Source: Oscillospiraceae bacterium
GTDB taxonomy: Bacteria > Bacillota > Clostridia > Oscillospirales > Oscillospiraceae
NCBI GenBank assembly: GCA_016296635.1
Contig: JAEDIZ010000005.1
Location: forward strand, 1-47,644
DNA: 47,644 nt
Reading direction: 5' to 3'
Shown: positions 34,647 through 42,638 of the stretch, one piece after another
Position numbering within the stretch: the first letter of the stretch is position 1
Layout of the letters: every line of letters begins with the position of its first letter
Notes under the pieces: model-generated
Told to the model about the DNA's origin: nothing
Seen by the model: only the letters and a program-made list of their open reading frames with translations
Databases searched by the model: none
Position numbers and translations under genes: made by a program

Positions 34647-35783
34647 ATGACCACTACAAAGGTCGTATATATGCTGCTTGCCATGCTGGTTGCTGCGCTG
34701 GTTTCCTTCCTCTCGACGCCTATGGTCAAGTCTTTGGCATATAAGGTCGGCGCAATCGATGTGCCGAAGGACAACCGAAGAATGCACAAGGTTCCGATCC
34801 CTCGCTTGGGCGGTTTGGCAATTTTTCTGGCGTTTCTTCTTTCTGTGCTGGTTTTTGCAGATATAGACCGGCAGATCCGCGGTATCCTTCTTGGCGCTGT
34901 CATGATCGTCGTTCTCGGCGTTATGGACGACATTATGGCGCTCAAGGCGCTGCCGAAGCTGATCGTGCAGATTCTTGCCGCCGGTACGGCGGTCTATCAC
35001 GGCTGTGTGATTCAGTTTCTGTCGAATCCGAATGTGTTTTCAACCCGCACTTATATGGATCTCGGCTGGCTGTCAATTCCCATCACAATCATCTGGATCG
35101 TTGCAATCACCAATGCGGTCAACTTTATTGACGGATTGGACGGGCTTGCCGTTGGCGTTTCTGCTATTTCAACCGCTTCCTTGATTGTTATCGCAATCAT
35201 GGTTTCCGAAGTGAACATCACGATCATCCTCTGCGCACTGTTTGGCGCCTGCCTCGGATTCATTCCGTACAATCTGAATCCCGCAAAGATTTTCATGGGT
35301 GATACCGGCTCCACTTTTTTGGGATATATCATGGCTACGCTTTCGATCACGGGCCTTTTCAAGATGTATGCTATCATCTCCTTCGCCGTGCCGTTCCTGA
35401 TTTTGGGCGTACCGATCTTTGATATCTGTTTTGCCTTCCTGCGCCGCATCGCAAAGGGGCAGAATCCGATGGTGGCGGATCGCGGTCATGTCCATCACAG
35501 ACTGATCGACATGGGATTTTCGCAGAAGCAGGCCGTTGCGATCTGTTATATGCTGACGGCGATTCTTGGCCTCAGCGCGGTGCTTCTGACTTCGTCCGGC
35601 GCATTCAAGGCGCTGATTCTGATCGGCGCAGTATTTGTGGTCGGTGCCATCGGGTTCCGTGTGATTTTCTCAAACGCAAAGAAAAACGAAAACATGCAGA
35701 AGGATTGCGAAAAGTCATCTGACCAACCGGATCTGAATGCAGAGGAATCTTCTGATGTAACAGAGGAGGATAAAAATGAGTAA
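34647..35783 (+). CDS. tagO: Undecaprenyl-phosphate GlcNAc-1-phosphate transferase
   Basis: First membrane step of wall teichoic-acid or similar glycan synthesis: moves GlcNAc-1-P from UDP-GlcNAc to undecaprenyl phosphate. The 378-residue protein has about ten helices, NFIDGLDGLAVG near residue 155, FMGDTGSTFLG near 220 and HVHHRLIDMGFSQKQ near 288 (MraY/WecA/TagO family). The last 40 residues are a charged cytoplasmic tail (DQPDLNAEESSDVTEEDK). wecB begins eight bases before its stop. The exact polymer made cannot be told from two genes. Confidence 0.92.
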   Translation: MTTTKVVYMLLAMLVAALVSFLSTPMVKSLAYKVGAIDVPKDNRRMHKVPIPRLGGLAIFLAFLLSVLVFADIDRQIRGILLGAVMIVVLGVMDDIMALKALPKLIVQILAAGTAVYHGCVIQFLSNPNVFSTRTYMDLGWLSIPITIIWIVAITNAVNFIDGLDGLAVGVSAISTASLIVIAIMVSEVNITIILCALFGACLGFIPYNLNPAKIFMGDTGSTFLGYIMATLSITGLFKMYAIISFAVPFLILGVPIFDICFAFLRRIAKGQNPMVADRGHVHHRLIDMGFSQKQAVAICYMLTAILGLSAVLLTSSGAFKALILIGAVFVVGAIGFRVIFSNAKKNENMQKDCEKSSDQPDLNAEESSDVTEEDKNE

Positions 35784-36933
35784 ACTGAAAGTTATGTCTG
35801 TTTTCGGAACAAGACCGGAAGCCATCAAAATGGCGCCGCTTGTCAAAGCGTTGGAAAGCAGCGATGAGATAGAATCCATTGTCTGTCTGACCGGTCAGCA
35901 CCGCGAAATGTTGGATTCCGTTATGGATATTTTCAAGCTGAAGGCGGATTTCGATCTGGCGATCATGGAAAAGCGGCAGACACTTTCTACCATTACAACA
36001 AAGACACTGCTGGGCATGGACAGCGTTTTGGAGGAAGCAAAACCGGATCTGGTTCTTGTGCATGGAGATACATCAACGACCTTCGCTGGAGCGCTGGCAG
36101 CCTTTTATCATCAGGTCAAGGTCGGTCATGTGGAAGCAGGTCTTCGTACCTGGGACAAGTATTCGCCGTTCCCGGAGGAAATGAACCGGACGCTGGTGGG
36201 CGATATTGCAGATCTGCATTTTTCACCGACAAAGGCGAATGCCGACAATCTGCATCGCGAAGCGATTGCAGGCGATATTTTCATTACGGGCAATACCGCC
36301 ATCGATGCCATGAAATATACGGTTCGGAAGGATTTCCGTTTTTCAACGCAGAGCCTGAACGAACTCGATTTTGAAAACCGCCGTGTCATTACCGTAACCT
36401 GCCACCGCAGGGAAAACTATGGTAAACCCATGGAGGATATCATGCACGCGATTCTGGATGTAGTGGAAGCCCATCCTGATGTGGATGTAGTATATCCGGT
36501 ACATCTGAGTCCGGTGGTTCGCGAGTGCGCATTCCCGATTCTTGGCGGCCATGACTGTATCCATCTGATCGATCCCATCGATGTGGAAGAGATGCACAAT
36601 CTGATGGCGAGAAGCTATATGGTCATGACGGATTCCGGCGGTCTGCAGGAGGAAGCACCGGCGCTTGGAAAGCCGGTTCTCGTAATGCGAAAGGAAACGG
36701 AACGGCCGGAAGCAATTGCTGCAGGAACGGCCAAGCTGGCAGGCGTAGATCGTCAGACGATCGTTTCCATGGCGAATGAGCTTTTGGACAGCCGGGAGAG
36801 CTATGCGAAAATGGCAAAAGCCGTCAACCCTTACGGTGACGGCGAAGCCAGTACACGCATTGTGCAGGCAATTCTGTGGCATTTCGGCAGAAGTGGCTGC
36901 AAGCCGCAGGATTTCTGCGCAGACAACAACTGA
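35776..36933 (+). CDS. wecB: UDP-N-acetylglucosamine 2-epimerase
   Basis: Interconverts UDP-GlcNAc and UDP-ManNAc; non-hydrolysing type (MnaA/WecB). The 385-residue protein has SVFGTRPEAIKMAPLV at the start, VHGDTSTTFAGALAAFY near residue 95, EAGLRTWDKYSPFPEE near 120 and TDSGGLQEEAPALGKPVL near 285. It overlaps tagO and supplies the ManNAc donor for the same surface glycan. The C-terminal extension after WHFGRSGCKPQ is short. Confidence 0.95.
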   Translation: MSKLKVMSVFGTRPEAIKMAPLVKALESSDEIESIVCLTGQHREMLDSVMDIFKLKADFDLAIMEKRQTLSTITTKTLLGMDSVLEEAKPDLVLVHGDTSTTFAGALAAFYHQVKVGHVEAGLRTWDKYSPFPEEMNRTLVGDIADLHFSPTKANADNLHREAIAGDIFITGNTAIDAMKYTVRKDFRFSTQSLNELDFENRRVITVTCHRRENYGKPMEDIMHAILDVVEAHPDVDVVYPVHLSPVVRECAFPILGGHDCIHLIDPIDVEEMHNLMARSYMVMTDSGGLQEEAPALGKPVLVMRKETERPEAIAAGTAKLAGVDRQTIVSMANELLDSRESYAKMAKAVNPYGDGEASTRIVQAILWHFGRSGCKPQDFCADNN

Positions 36934-36960
36934 TGTTTTCTTGAAAGGCAGGGGATTACC

Positions 36961-37734
36961 GTGGACAGAAAAACGCGCAGCAGACAGACGCTGGTAGTCG
37001 CACTTGCGCTTGCGGCCGCAGTTCTCCTGCTTTTGTTTGGTGCTTTTGTTATCAGCAGCAGATCCATCCAAAATGAACAGATTCATCTTCCGGATCCGCC
37101 TGCACCTGCAGAGCAGCCGGTGATTTCAGAGCCGCAGGGATCTGAACTTATGCAGATTTCCTCCGGCAATGCGCTGGATGTACTGAAAAGTCTGACCAGA
37201 CCTTCTTCGTACCATCGACTGATGGAAACTGAGATACTTTCTGATGCCGGGAAGCTGACGCAGACTGTCGAGATTTGGGTCAATCAGAATCTTATTCGAG
37301 CTGACATTACTTCTGCTTTTGATAACAAGCACATTCTGACAGACGGAAAGACGCTTTTCCTCTGGTATGACGGCGAAGAGCCGATTGAACTGGCTGCATC
37401 TGATGCTGTGAGTGTTGAAGATTTGGCGGGAATTCCCGATTATGAAAGCATTCTCGGATTCCCGATCAAAGCGCTGCTGGATGCAGAACTTGTTCAGATG
37501 GATCAGAATGACGGAAACGGGACTGTGTTTGTTTCTGCGATTCAATCTGATGTAACGCTGAATTATTGGATTTCGCTCGATACCGGACTGCTTTTCAGGC
37601 AGGAGATGCTGCAAGAAGAAAAGCAGATTTATTCGCTTGGTCAGATTGAGCTAGAGATACTGGCAGACGGAGACGATGCATTTTTACATGTGTTCTGTCT
37701 GCCGGACGGCAGCGAACCCTTTACAGCAGAATAA
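36961..37734 (+). CDS. Membrane-anchored protein with a LolA/GerS-like outline
   Basis: A 257-residue protein starting with GTG 36961. One N-terminal helix (TLVVALALAAAVLLLLFGAF) is followed by a Pro-rich linker and about 190 residues of beta-rich exported sequence with VEIWVNQNLIRAD and LTDGKTLFLWYDGEEP. The repeated strand pattern resembles the LolA-like fold of the germination proteins GerS and YdcC. This is a weak outline match and could be wrong. It follows wecB by 27 bases, and its 3' end overlaps the convergent gene at 37721 by 14 bases. Confidence 0.65.
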   Translation: MDRKTRSRQTLVVALALAAAVLLLLFGAFVISSRSIQNEQIHLPDPPAPAEQPVISEPQGSELMQISSGNALDVLKSLTRPSSYHRLMETEILSDAGKLTQTVEIWVNQNLIRADITSAFDNKHILTDGKTLFLWYDGEEPIELAASDAVSVEDLAGIPDYESILGFPIKALLDAELVQMDQNDGNGTVFVSAIQSDVTLNYWISLDTGLLFRQEMLQEEKQIYSLGQIELEILADGDDAFLHVFCLPDGSEPFTAE

Positions 37735-38095
37735 ATGCTGCAATGGTAAGGATAACGGAAAGATAATCATCCTCGTCCCCGTCGACCAGCAGAAGCAGCA
37801 GAATCAGAAGTACCAGCAGATCACCGGTATCGATGGATGGCGGCATAAATCTGCGCATAACACCGGTATTTGAAGAGATCGCTTCATTTGTATGCGTATC
37901 AGGATGTCTGCTCTCTTGCGTGCCGTTCTTGTTCTTGCCTTCTGTATGCGGTTCATTGCTTTGTACGGTTTCTGATTTTTCGCTGACAGATTCGTATGGA
38001 ACCGTGATCGGTTCCTTGGGCGGATTTCGTGGAAAATCCGGGACGATTTCCCGTCGAAAAGTTCCGTCCGGAGAGGGAATATAACGGTTATACAT
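37721..38095 (-). CDS. Tail-anchored small protein with acidic hairpin
   Basis: A 124-residue protein, last of three small leftward genes. The N-terminal 80 residues are polar and low-complexity (RNPPKEPITVPYESVSEK, HTEGKNKNGTQ). The C-terminus has two hydrophobic segments (DLLVLLILLLLLV and LSVILTIAAFILL) joined by DGDEDDY, giving a hairpin with an acidic turn. Not recognised. The next gene upstream ends three bases before its ATG, so it is translated with that gene. Confidence 0.65.
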   Translation of the reverse strand: MYNRYIPSPDGTFRREIVPDFPRNPPKEPITVPYESVSEKSETVQSNEPHTEGKNKNGTQESRHPDTHTNEAISSNTGVMRRFMPPSIDTGDLLVLLILLLLLVDGDEDDYLSVILTIAAFILL

Positions 38096-38098
38096 AGG

Positions 38099-38488
38099 TC
38101 ATTTCTCACTTTCGGGCAGCTCGGTGCGGGATTTCAGCGCAAATCCCGCCAGATGCGAGATGCGTGCGATTTGGAGCGCGCGGTCAAATTTCTGGCGTCT
38201 TGCCGGGCGGAGAAACGGTCGCAGCGCATTAAGAAGATTTTCCTGCTTTTTGTCCAGCTTTCCTGCCTGCGATAAGAGTGCGGCCGCGTTCGGCGGAAAA
38301 ACGGTTGGTTCCGTTTGCTCTGCATTCGGTGCTTGCGATTCAATGGAAGGCGGCTGCATTTGGTTTGGCGGTTCTGTGGCCGTCTGCTGCGGAGGCGGCA
38401 TTCCGAGCGATTGTGCAATTGCCATGATTTTCTGCATTTGAACCGGATCGGAAAGGACGCTGTTGATTTTTTCTTCCAAATCGTCCAT
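38099..38488 (-). CDS. Small Pro/Gln-rich protein, unknown
   Basis: A 129-residue protein. It starts with a predicted helix, MDDLEEKINSVLSDPVQMQ, and MAIAQSLGMPPP. A Pro/Gln-rich linker (about 35-65) and a basic helical C-terminus (LLNALRPFLRPARRQKFDRA) follow. I know no name for it; similar N-termini occur in uncharacterised Clostridia proteins, to my recollection. It lies two bases after the 79-residue gene and three bases before the tail-anchored gene. Confidence 0.65.
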   Translation of the reverse strand: MDDLEEKINSVLSDPVQMQKIMAIAQSLGMPPPQQTATEPPNQMQPPSIESQAPNAEQTEPTVFPPNAAALLSQAGKLDKKQENLLNALRPFLRPARRQKFDRALQIARISHLAGFALKSRTELPESEK

Positions 38489-38490
38489 GG

Positions 38491-38730
38491 CTATTTCTCT
38501 TTCGAGCGATTGATTTTGCTGACAAGTTCTGCGGCCTCTGGTGTCTGAATCACGGGCGCAAGGATTGTCTGTGCGCTGGCGTAATTCCCGTTTTTGATTG
38601 CAGATGCCGCCTGACGCAAACGCTCACCGCCGTCACGTTGCAGTAGCTCCATTAGTTGTTTTCCTTCTGAACTTCCGAGAACAGCTCGAATCTGACTTTC
38701 GGAAAAGGGGAAACCTTGCTCTTGAGACAT
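38491..38730 (-). CDS. Small helical protein of 79 residues, unknown
   Basis: First of the three leftward small genes, with a strong AGGAGGT ribosome site seven bases before its ATG. The sequence is soluble and helical (SESQIRAVLGSSEGKQLMELL, RQAASAIKNGNYASAQTILAP). The last part resembles a helical repeat such as a single TPR. No family name known. The tight spacing of the three genes says they are made together. Confidence 0.65.
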   Translation of the reverse strand: MSQEQGFPFSESQIRAVLGSSEGKQLMELLQRDGGERLRQAASAIKNGNYASAQTILAPVIQTPEAAELVSKINRSKEK

Positions 38731-38793
38731 GGATTTACCTCCTGATATACTTTTTCTGCAGATCAGCAGAAATACAAACTATGGTGACATGAA

Positions 38794-39255
38794 TTGAAAA
38801 TACTGGTAGTATCTGACTCGCATCACTGCCTTGGCTATATATATGATGCAATAGAAAAAGAAATGCCCGATGTTGTGTTGCATCTGGGCGATCATCAATC
38901 AGACGCAGAGGATCTTTCCTATGCGTTTGAAAATATTAAATTCTATTCCGTTACGGGAAACTGTGACTTTTCACCTGAAACATCCGACTTTTATACACTT
39001 TTGCTTGGCGGAACTCGGATTTTTATGACACACGGACATCTATATGGCGTGAAAAGCGGTCTCGAGCGTTTGCTTGCCAAAGGAAAGCAGGCTAATGCGC
39101 AGATCATTCTGTTCGGGCATACACACCAGCAGATGCTCAAGCAGCAGGATGAAATTTGGATTATGAATCCCGGTTCATTTTCCAGATGCGGTTACGGACT
39201 GATTGAAACGGACGGTGAAGCTTTTCAATGCTCTTTGCATCGTTCAGATGAATGA
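38794..39255 (+). CDS. YfcE-type metallophosphoesterase
   Basis: A 153-residue two-metal phosphodiesterase. The metal-binding motifs are all present: VVSDSHH at the start, LHLGDHQSDAEDL near residue 29, VTGNCD near 54, MTHGHLYG near 78 and LFGHTHQQ near 104. The family hydrolyses phosphodiesters; the natural substrate is unknown. The start is TTG 38794, since the nearby ATG frames are closed. It is divergent from the 79-residue gene and overlaps the region just before coaX. Confidence 0.88.
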   Translation: MKILVVSDSHHCLGYIYDAIEKEMPDVVLHLGDHQSDAEDLSYAFENIKFYSVTGNCDFSPETSDFYTLLLGGTRIFMTHGHLYGVKSGLERLLAKGKQANAQIILFGHTHQQMLKQQDEIWIMNPGSFSRCGYGLIETDGEAFQCSLHRSDE

Positions 39256-39278
39256 TAATTTCTTGGAGGAATGTATAT

Positions 39279-40046
39279 ATGTTATTAGCAATTGATATCG
39301 GCAATACGAACATCGTGCTTGGCATGATCGAAGGAAAAAAGATTCTTCACCAGGTTCGAATCGCCACAGATCAGGTTAAAACTTCAGATCAGTACTGCAT
39401 GGATCTGAATAATATGCTCGGCTTGTATGGCATGGAAAAATCGACCATCGAGGACGTCATCATTTCCTCGGTTGTTCCGCCCGTGCTGAATTCCCTTCGT
39501 ACAGCGGTTATGAAGCTTACCGGAAAGAGTCCGTTTGTTGTTGGTCCCGGCGTCAAGACCGGACTGAATATTCAGATGGAAGATCCGTCTCAGCTTGGCA
39601 GCGACCTTGTGGTCGGCGCGGTTGCCGCATTGAAGGAATTCAAGCCGCCGCTGATTATCATTGATATGGGAACGGCCACCACCATATCCGCTATTGATAA
39701 AACCGGAACTTATGTCGGCGGCAGCATCTGCACGGGAGTAAAGATATCCGCTGCTGCATTGACCGGCAAAACTGCGCAGCTGCCGGGGATCAGCCTGGAG
39801 GCGCCGAAAAAAGCCATCGGGAAAAATACCATCGAGGCAATGCGGAGCGGTCTGATGCTCGGTTCGGCATGTATGTTGGACGGTATGATCGACCGCTACC
39901 GGGAAGAGCTCGGAGAGCAGGCAACTGTAATAGCAACCGGCGGAATTGCAAAATATGTTCTTCCGATGTGCAGACGCGAAATCATATATGACCGCGATCT
40001 GCTGCTGAAAGGCCTGATTGCAATTTATGAAAATAATAAAAAGTAA
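39279..40046 (+). CDS. coaX: Type III pantothenate kinase
   Basis: First step of coenzyme A synthesis, the form insensitive to CoA feedback. The 255-residue protein has LLAIDIGNTNIVLG at the start, the catalytic region LGSDLVVGAVAALKEF near residue 107 and IDMGTATTISAID near 127 (ASKHA fold). ATG 39279 has a TTGGAGGA ribosome site; nine extra upstream codons are open but have none. The LysA-like gene begins 12 bases after its stop. Confidence 0.95.
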   Translation: MLLAIDIGNTNIVLGMIEGKKILHQVRIATDQVKTSDQYCMDLNNMLGLYGMEKSTIEDVIISSVVPPVLNSLRTAVMKLTGKSPFVVGPGVKTGLNIQMEDPSQLGSDLVVGAVAALKEFKPPLIIIDMGTATTISAIDKTGTYVGGSICTGVKISAAALTGKTAQLPGISLEAPKKAIGKNTIEAMRSGLMLGSACMLDGMIDRYREELGEQATVIATGGIAKYVLPMCRREIIYDRDLLLKGLIAIYENNKK

Positions 40047-40058
40047 GTTGGTGCAGCC

Positions 40059-41291
40059 TTGGATTGTAAGGACCAGGACCGATTGTTTTTGCCGGATCGA
40101 ACATTAAAAAAATTTGCCGCAGAGCATAATACGCCTTTTTATCTTTATGATGAAAAGACGATTCGTAATTCCGTAACAAAACTGCAGCAGGCCTTTTCAT
40201 GGAAACCGGACATAGGCCTTTATTTTCCGGTGCGGATGAATCCGAATCCGGCAATTCTCCGGATTCTGCTGCAGAGTGGCTGCGGCGTCAGCTGCTGTTC
40301 TGCAGCGGAACTGATGCTCTGTGCAAAGGTAGGTTTTGAGGGTTCCAAAATACTCTATTCGCCGATGATTTTGGACTCGGAGGGTGACCGCCTTTGCAAA
40401 AAGCTGAATGCGGTTCGAATTGTGAACCGGGAGAATCTTCTTCCAGAGCAAAGTCTTCCGAATATCATGCTGCGGCTGGAACCGAATCGTTCTATGTACC
40501 GTTCCGAGCATTGTGAAATCGGCATCTTCGGTATGCAGGAACATAAACTTTTGGATATGTTGTCGATCCTTGCCCGTTTCGGTACGCAGAGGATCAGCCT
40601 TTGCGTGGAAGGTGCGGCTATGGAGAAAAGGCCGGATTACTTTGCAGAAGTATCCAAAAAGATGTTTTCTCTTGCTGCTTTGATTTGGAAGTCCTATGGA
40701 ATCCGTATTGATTCCATACATCTCGGATCCGGACTCCCGTTTTCATATCGACATGAGTATCCAGACACCGATATTTCCGGTATTGCTGCAGCAATTCAAC
40801 TGATCTCGGATGAAATTCTGACACCTGCAGAACTTAACGGCATCCGGATTTCCATGGAACCCGGCAGATATCTTGCTGCCGGAGCCGGAGTCTTTGTCAC
40901 GAAAGTGTGTTCCGTATATGAGGACGAATCGCCGCTGATCGTGACAGACGGATGCATGTCGCAGTTGGAAAGACCTTCTCAACTCGGAAATTATCATCAT
41001 ATTTCGGTTATAGGAAAACATGATGCTTGCGGAAGGTCGGTTTCCAATGTTTCAGGTAGTCTGCCTGATAAGCGGGATGTGTTTGCGAAAAAACGTGTTT
41101 TGCCCCATGTACAACCCGGAGATTTCGTCGTTGTTCATGATGTCGGCGCAGATGGTGCAGCTTTGCAGAATGGATATGGCGGTATGCCTGCGTGCGCACA
41201 ATATCTGCGTACGGCAGAAGGTACGATTACAGAGATCAAGGCAGCGCAGACACCGGACAATCTTCTCAAAGCATATGGCTTGCTGGATTAA
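40059..41291 (+). CDS. LysA-like fold-type III protein lacking PLP lysine and catalytic cysteine
   Basis: A 410-residue homologue of diaminopimelate decarboxylase. The family pattern YAxKANPNPA appears as FPVRMNPNPA, so the lysine that forms the PLP Schiff base is Arg (codon CGG near 40231). The usual HIGSQ histidine region reads LCVEGAA. The CESGD catalytic cysteine motif reads PDKRD near residue 340. Fold-level segments remain: SIHLGSGLPFSY, SMEPGRYLAAGAGV, LERPSQLGNYHHI, VQPGDFVVVHDVGADG. It probably cannot perform PLP decarboxylation and may bind a ligand or partner instead. The start is TTG 40059, as no in-frame ATG precedes the fold. It sits 12 bases after coaX. Confidence 0.8.
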   Translation: MDCKDQDRLFLPDRTLKKFAAEHNTPFYLYDEKTIRNSVTKLQQAFSWKPDIGLYFPVRMNPNPAILRILLQSGCGVSCCSAAELMLCAKVGFEGSKILYSPMILDSEGDRLCKKLNAVRIVNRENLLPEQSLPNIMLRLEPNRSMYRSEHCEIGIFGMQEHKLLDMLSILARFGTQRISLCVEGAAMEKRPDYFAEVSKKMFSLAALIWKSYGIRIDSIHLGSGLPFSYRHEYPDTDISGIAAAIQLISDEILTPAELNGIRISMEPGRYLAAGAGVFVTKVCSVYEDESPLIVTDGCMSQLERPSQLGNYHHISVIGKHDACGRSVSNVSGSLPDKRDVFAKKRVLPHVQPGDFVVVHDVGADGAALQNGYGGMPACAQYLRTAEGTITEIKAAQTPDNLLKAYGLLD

Positions 41292-41500
41292 AGCATGGTG
41301 ATCACGAGACCGATGCAGAATACGAATCCGAGTCCGATCAAGAAAGTAACAGCCAGTTCTGCAGCGGCAATCAGCTTGTTGATTTTGCGAAGCTTTCTCA
41401 AAGCAACATAGGAATCATATTCCGATTCTTTCCTCTCACGCTCAAATACAGTCGGCATCACGCGGTATGCGTCCAAATAAATAATGGAATTGGAATTCAT
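41288..41500 (-). CDS. Small tail-anchored membrane protein
   Basis: A 70-residue protein: a polar N-terminus (FERERKESEYDSYVALRKLRK), then one long C-terminal hydrophobic helix (AVTFLIGLGFVFCIGLVI). A good AGGAGA ribosome site precedes ATG 41500. Its stop codon overlaps that of the convergent LysA-like gene at TTAA. Not recognised. Confidence 0.65.
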   Translation of the reverse strand: MNSNSIIYLDAYRVMPTVFERERKESEYDSYVALRKLRKINKLIAAAELAVTFLIGLGFVFCIGLVITML

Positions 41501-41625
41501 GTTGATTCTCCTTTATATTTCGTTTTCTGCATCATAATAAATAATATGTCCCGAAAATCGGACTATTTAATGACTCGGCGGACAGACATATACAGACTGT
41601 TTACATCACAGAAAGGAGCCAGACC

Positions 41626-42534
41626 ATGGAAGAATTTTTTCTGATCTCTAGCGGTGTTGGCCGTATCCATTGCGGACTTTGGCGTCCGAAAGGCGAAATC
41701 AAAGCAATCGTTCAGCTGATTCACGGAATTGCAGAACACATCGGACGCTACGATGACTTTGCTGTTTTTTTGGCGGAGAACGGCTTCCTTGTTGTTGCGG
41801 AAGATCATATGGGACACGGTGCATCGATTGAAAACGGTGTACAAGGATACTTTGAAGGCGGATGGATGGCTGCAGTTGCAGACATCAAGCAGCTGCATGA
41901 TAAGATCTGTCTGGATTATCCGATCCTTCCGTATTATTTCCTCGGACATAGCATGGGGTCTTTTTTGCTGAGAACTTACTTATTCACATATCCAGAAGAT
42001 GCCGGTGCCGCAGTCATTTCCGGAACCGGATGGGAAGCTCCTGCCACGATCAAGGCAGGGCTTGCGGTCTGCAAGTTGGAAGCAAAAAGACTCGGAGCTG
42101 CTTCGACCTCGAAACTCCTCAGCAGTATGATGTTCGGCGCCTATAATAAGCCATTCAAGCCCGTTCGCACACCGCATGACTGGATCTGTTCCGTTGAAGA
42201 AGTTGTTGACCGCTATGAAGAGGATCCTCTTTGCGGGTTTGATGCCACAATCGGTCTTGCGAGAGATATGCTGACGGGTATCAGCATGAACGAGCGGCAG
42301 GAAAACCTTGTGAAAATGAAAAAGAATCTGCCGATCTTGTTTGTGTCCGGCGGAAAAGATCCGGTCGGTCATATGTCACAAGGCGTTTTGGCCTGCATCG
42401 ATGCTTTTAAGCGTGCCGGTATGCGGCAGATTACCATTCAGATTTACCCGGAAGGCCGGCATGAGATGCTGAATGAGAGAAATCGCGAGGAAGTATATCG
42501 CCGTATTCTCTCCTGGCTGGAAGCGAGAGTATAA
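41626..42534 (+). CDS. Alpha/beta hydrolase (monoacylglycerol lipase-like)
   Basis: A 302-residue serine hydrolase of the Hydrolase_4 class. It has LIHGIAEHIGRYDDFAVFL near residue 30, the nucleophile elbow FLGHSMGSF near 105, the acid in LFVSGGKDPVG near 240 and the histidine in GRHEMLNE near 280. The HGIAEH...RY pattern is typical of bacterial monoglyceride lipases and lysophospholipases. Ribosome site AAAGGAG. Monocistronic, with a terminator. Confidence 0.9.
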   Translation: MEEFFLISSGVGRIHCGLWRPKGEIKAIVQLIHGIAEHIGRYDDFAVFLAENGFLVVAEDHMGHGASIENGVQGYFEGGWMAAVADIKQLHDKICLDYPILPYYFLGHSMGSFLLRTYLFTYPEDAGAAVISGTGWEAPATIKAGLAVCKLEAKRLGAASTSKLLSSMMFGAYNKPFKPVRTPHDWICSVEEVVDRYEEDPLCGFDATIGLARDMLTGISMNERQENLVKMKKNLPILFVSGGKDPVGHMSQGVLACIDAFKRAGMRQITIQIYPEGRHEMLNERNREEVYRRILSWLEARV

Positions 42535-42543
42535 CAAAATGCA

Positions 42544-42583
42544 CAACCTTCCGGAAGAATTATCCGGAAGGTTGCATTTTGTA
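42544..42583 (+). terminator. Hairpin after the hydrolase gene
   Basis: A perfect 12-bp stem (CAACCTTCCGGA with TCCGGAAGGTTG), a 7-base loop and CATTTTGT. Its last bases form the -35 box of the next promoter. Confidence 0.8.
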
Positions 42584-42600
42584 ATTATTTGTGTTACTAT
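42572..42600 (+). promoter_or_regulatory. Probable promoter for the SLH-lysozyme gene
   Basis: TTGCAT, 17 bases, TACTAT at 42595-42600, 39 bases before the start at 42639. The -35 overlaps the terminator stem just upstream. Confidence 0.55.
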
Positions 42601-42638
42601 TATATAAATTTTGCAACATATGAAAGGAGAGTGGCCCA

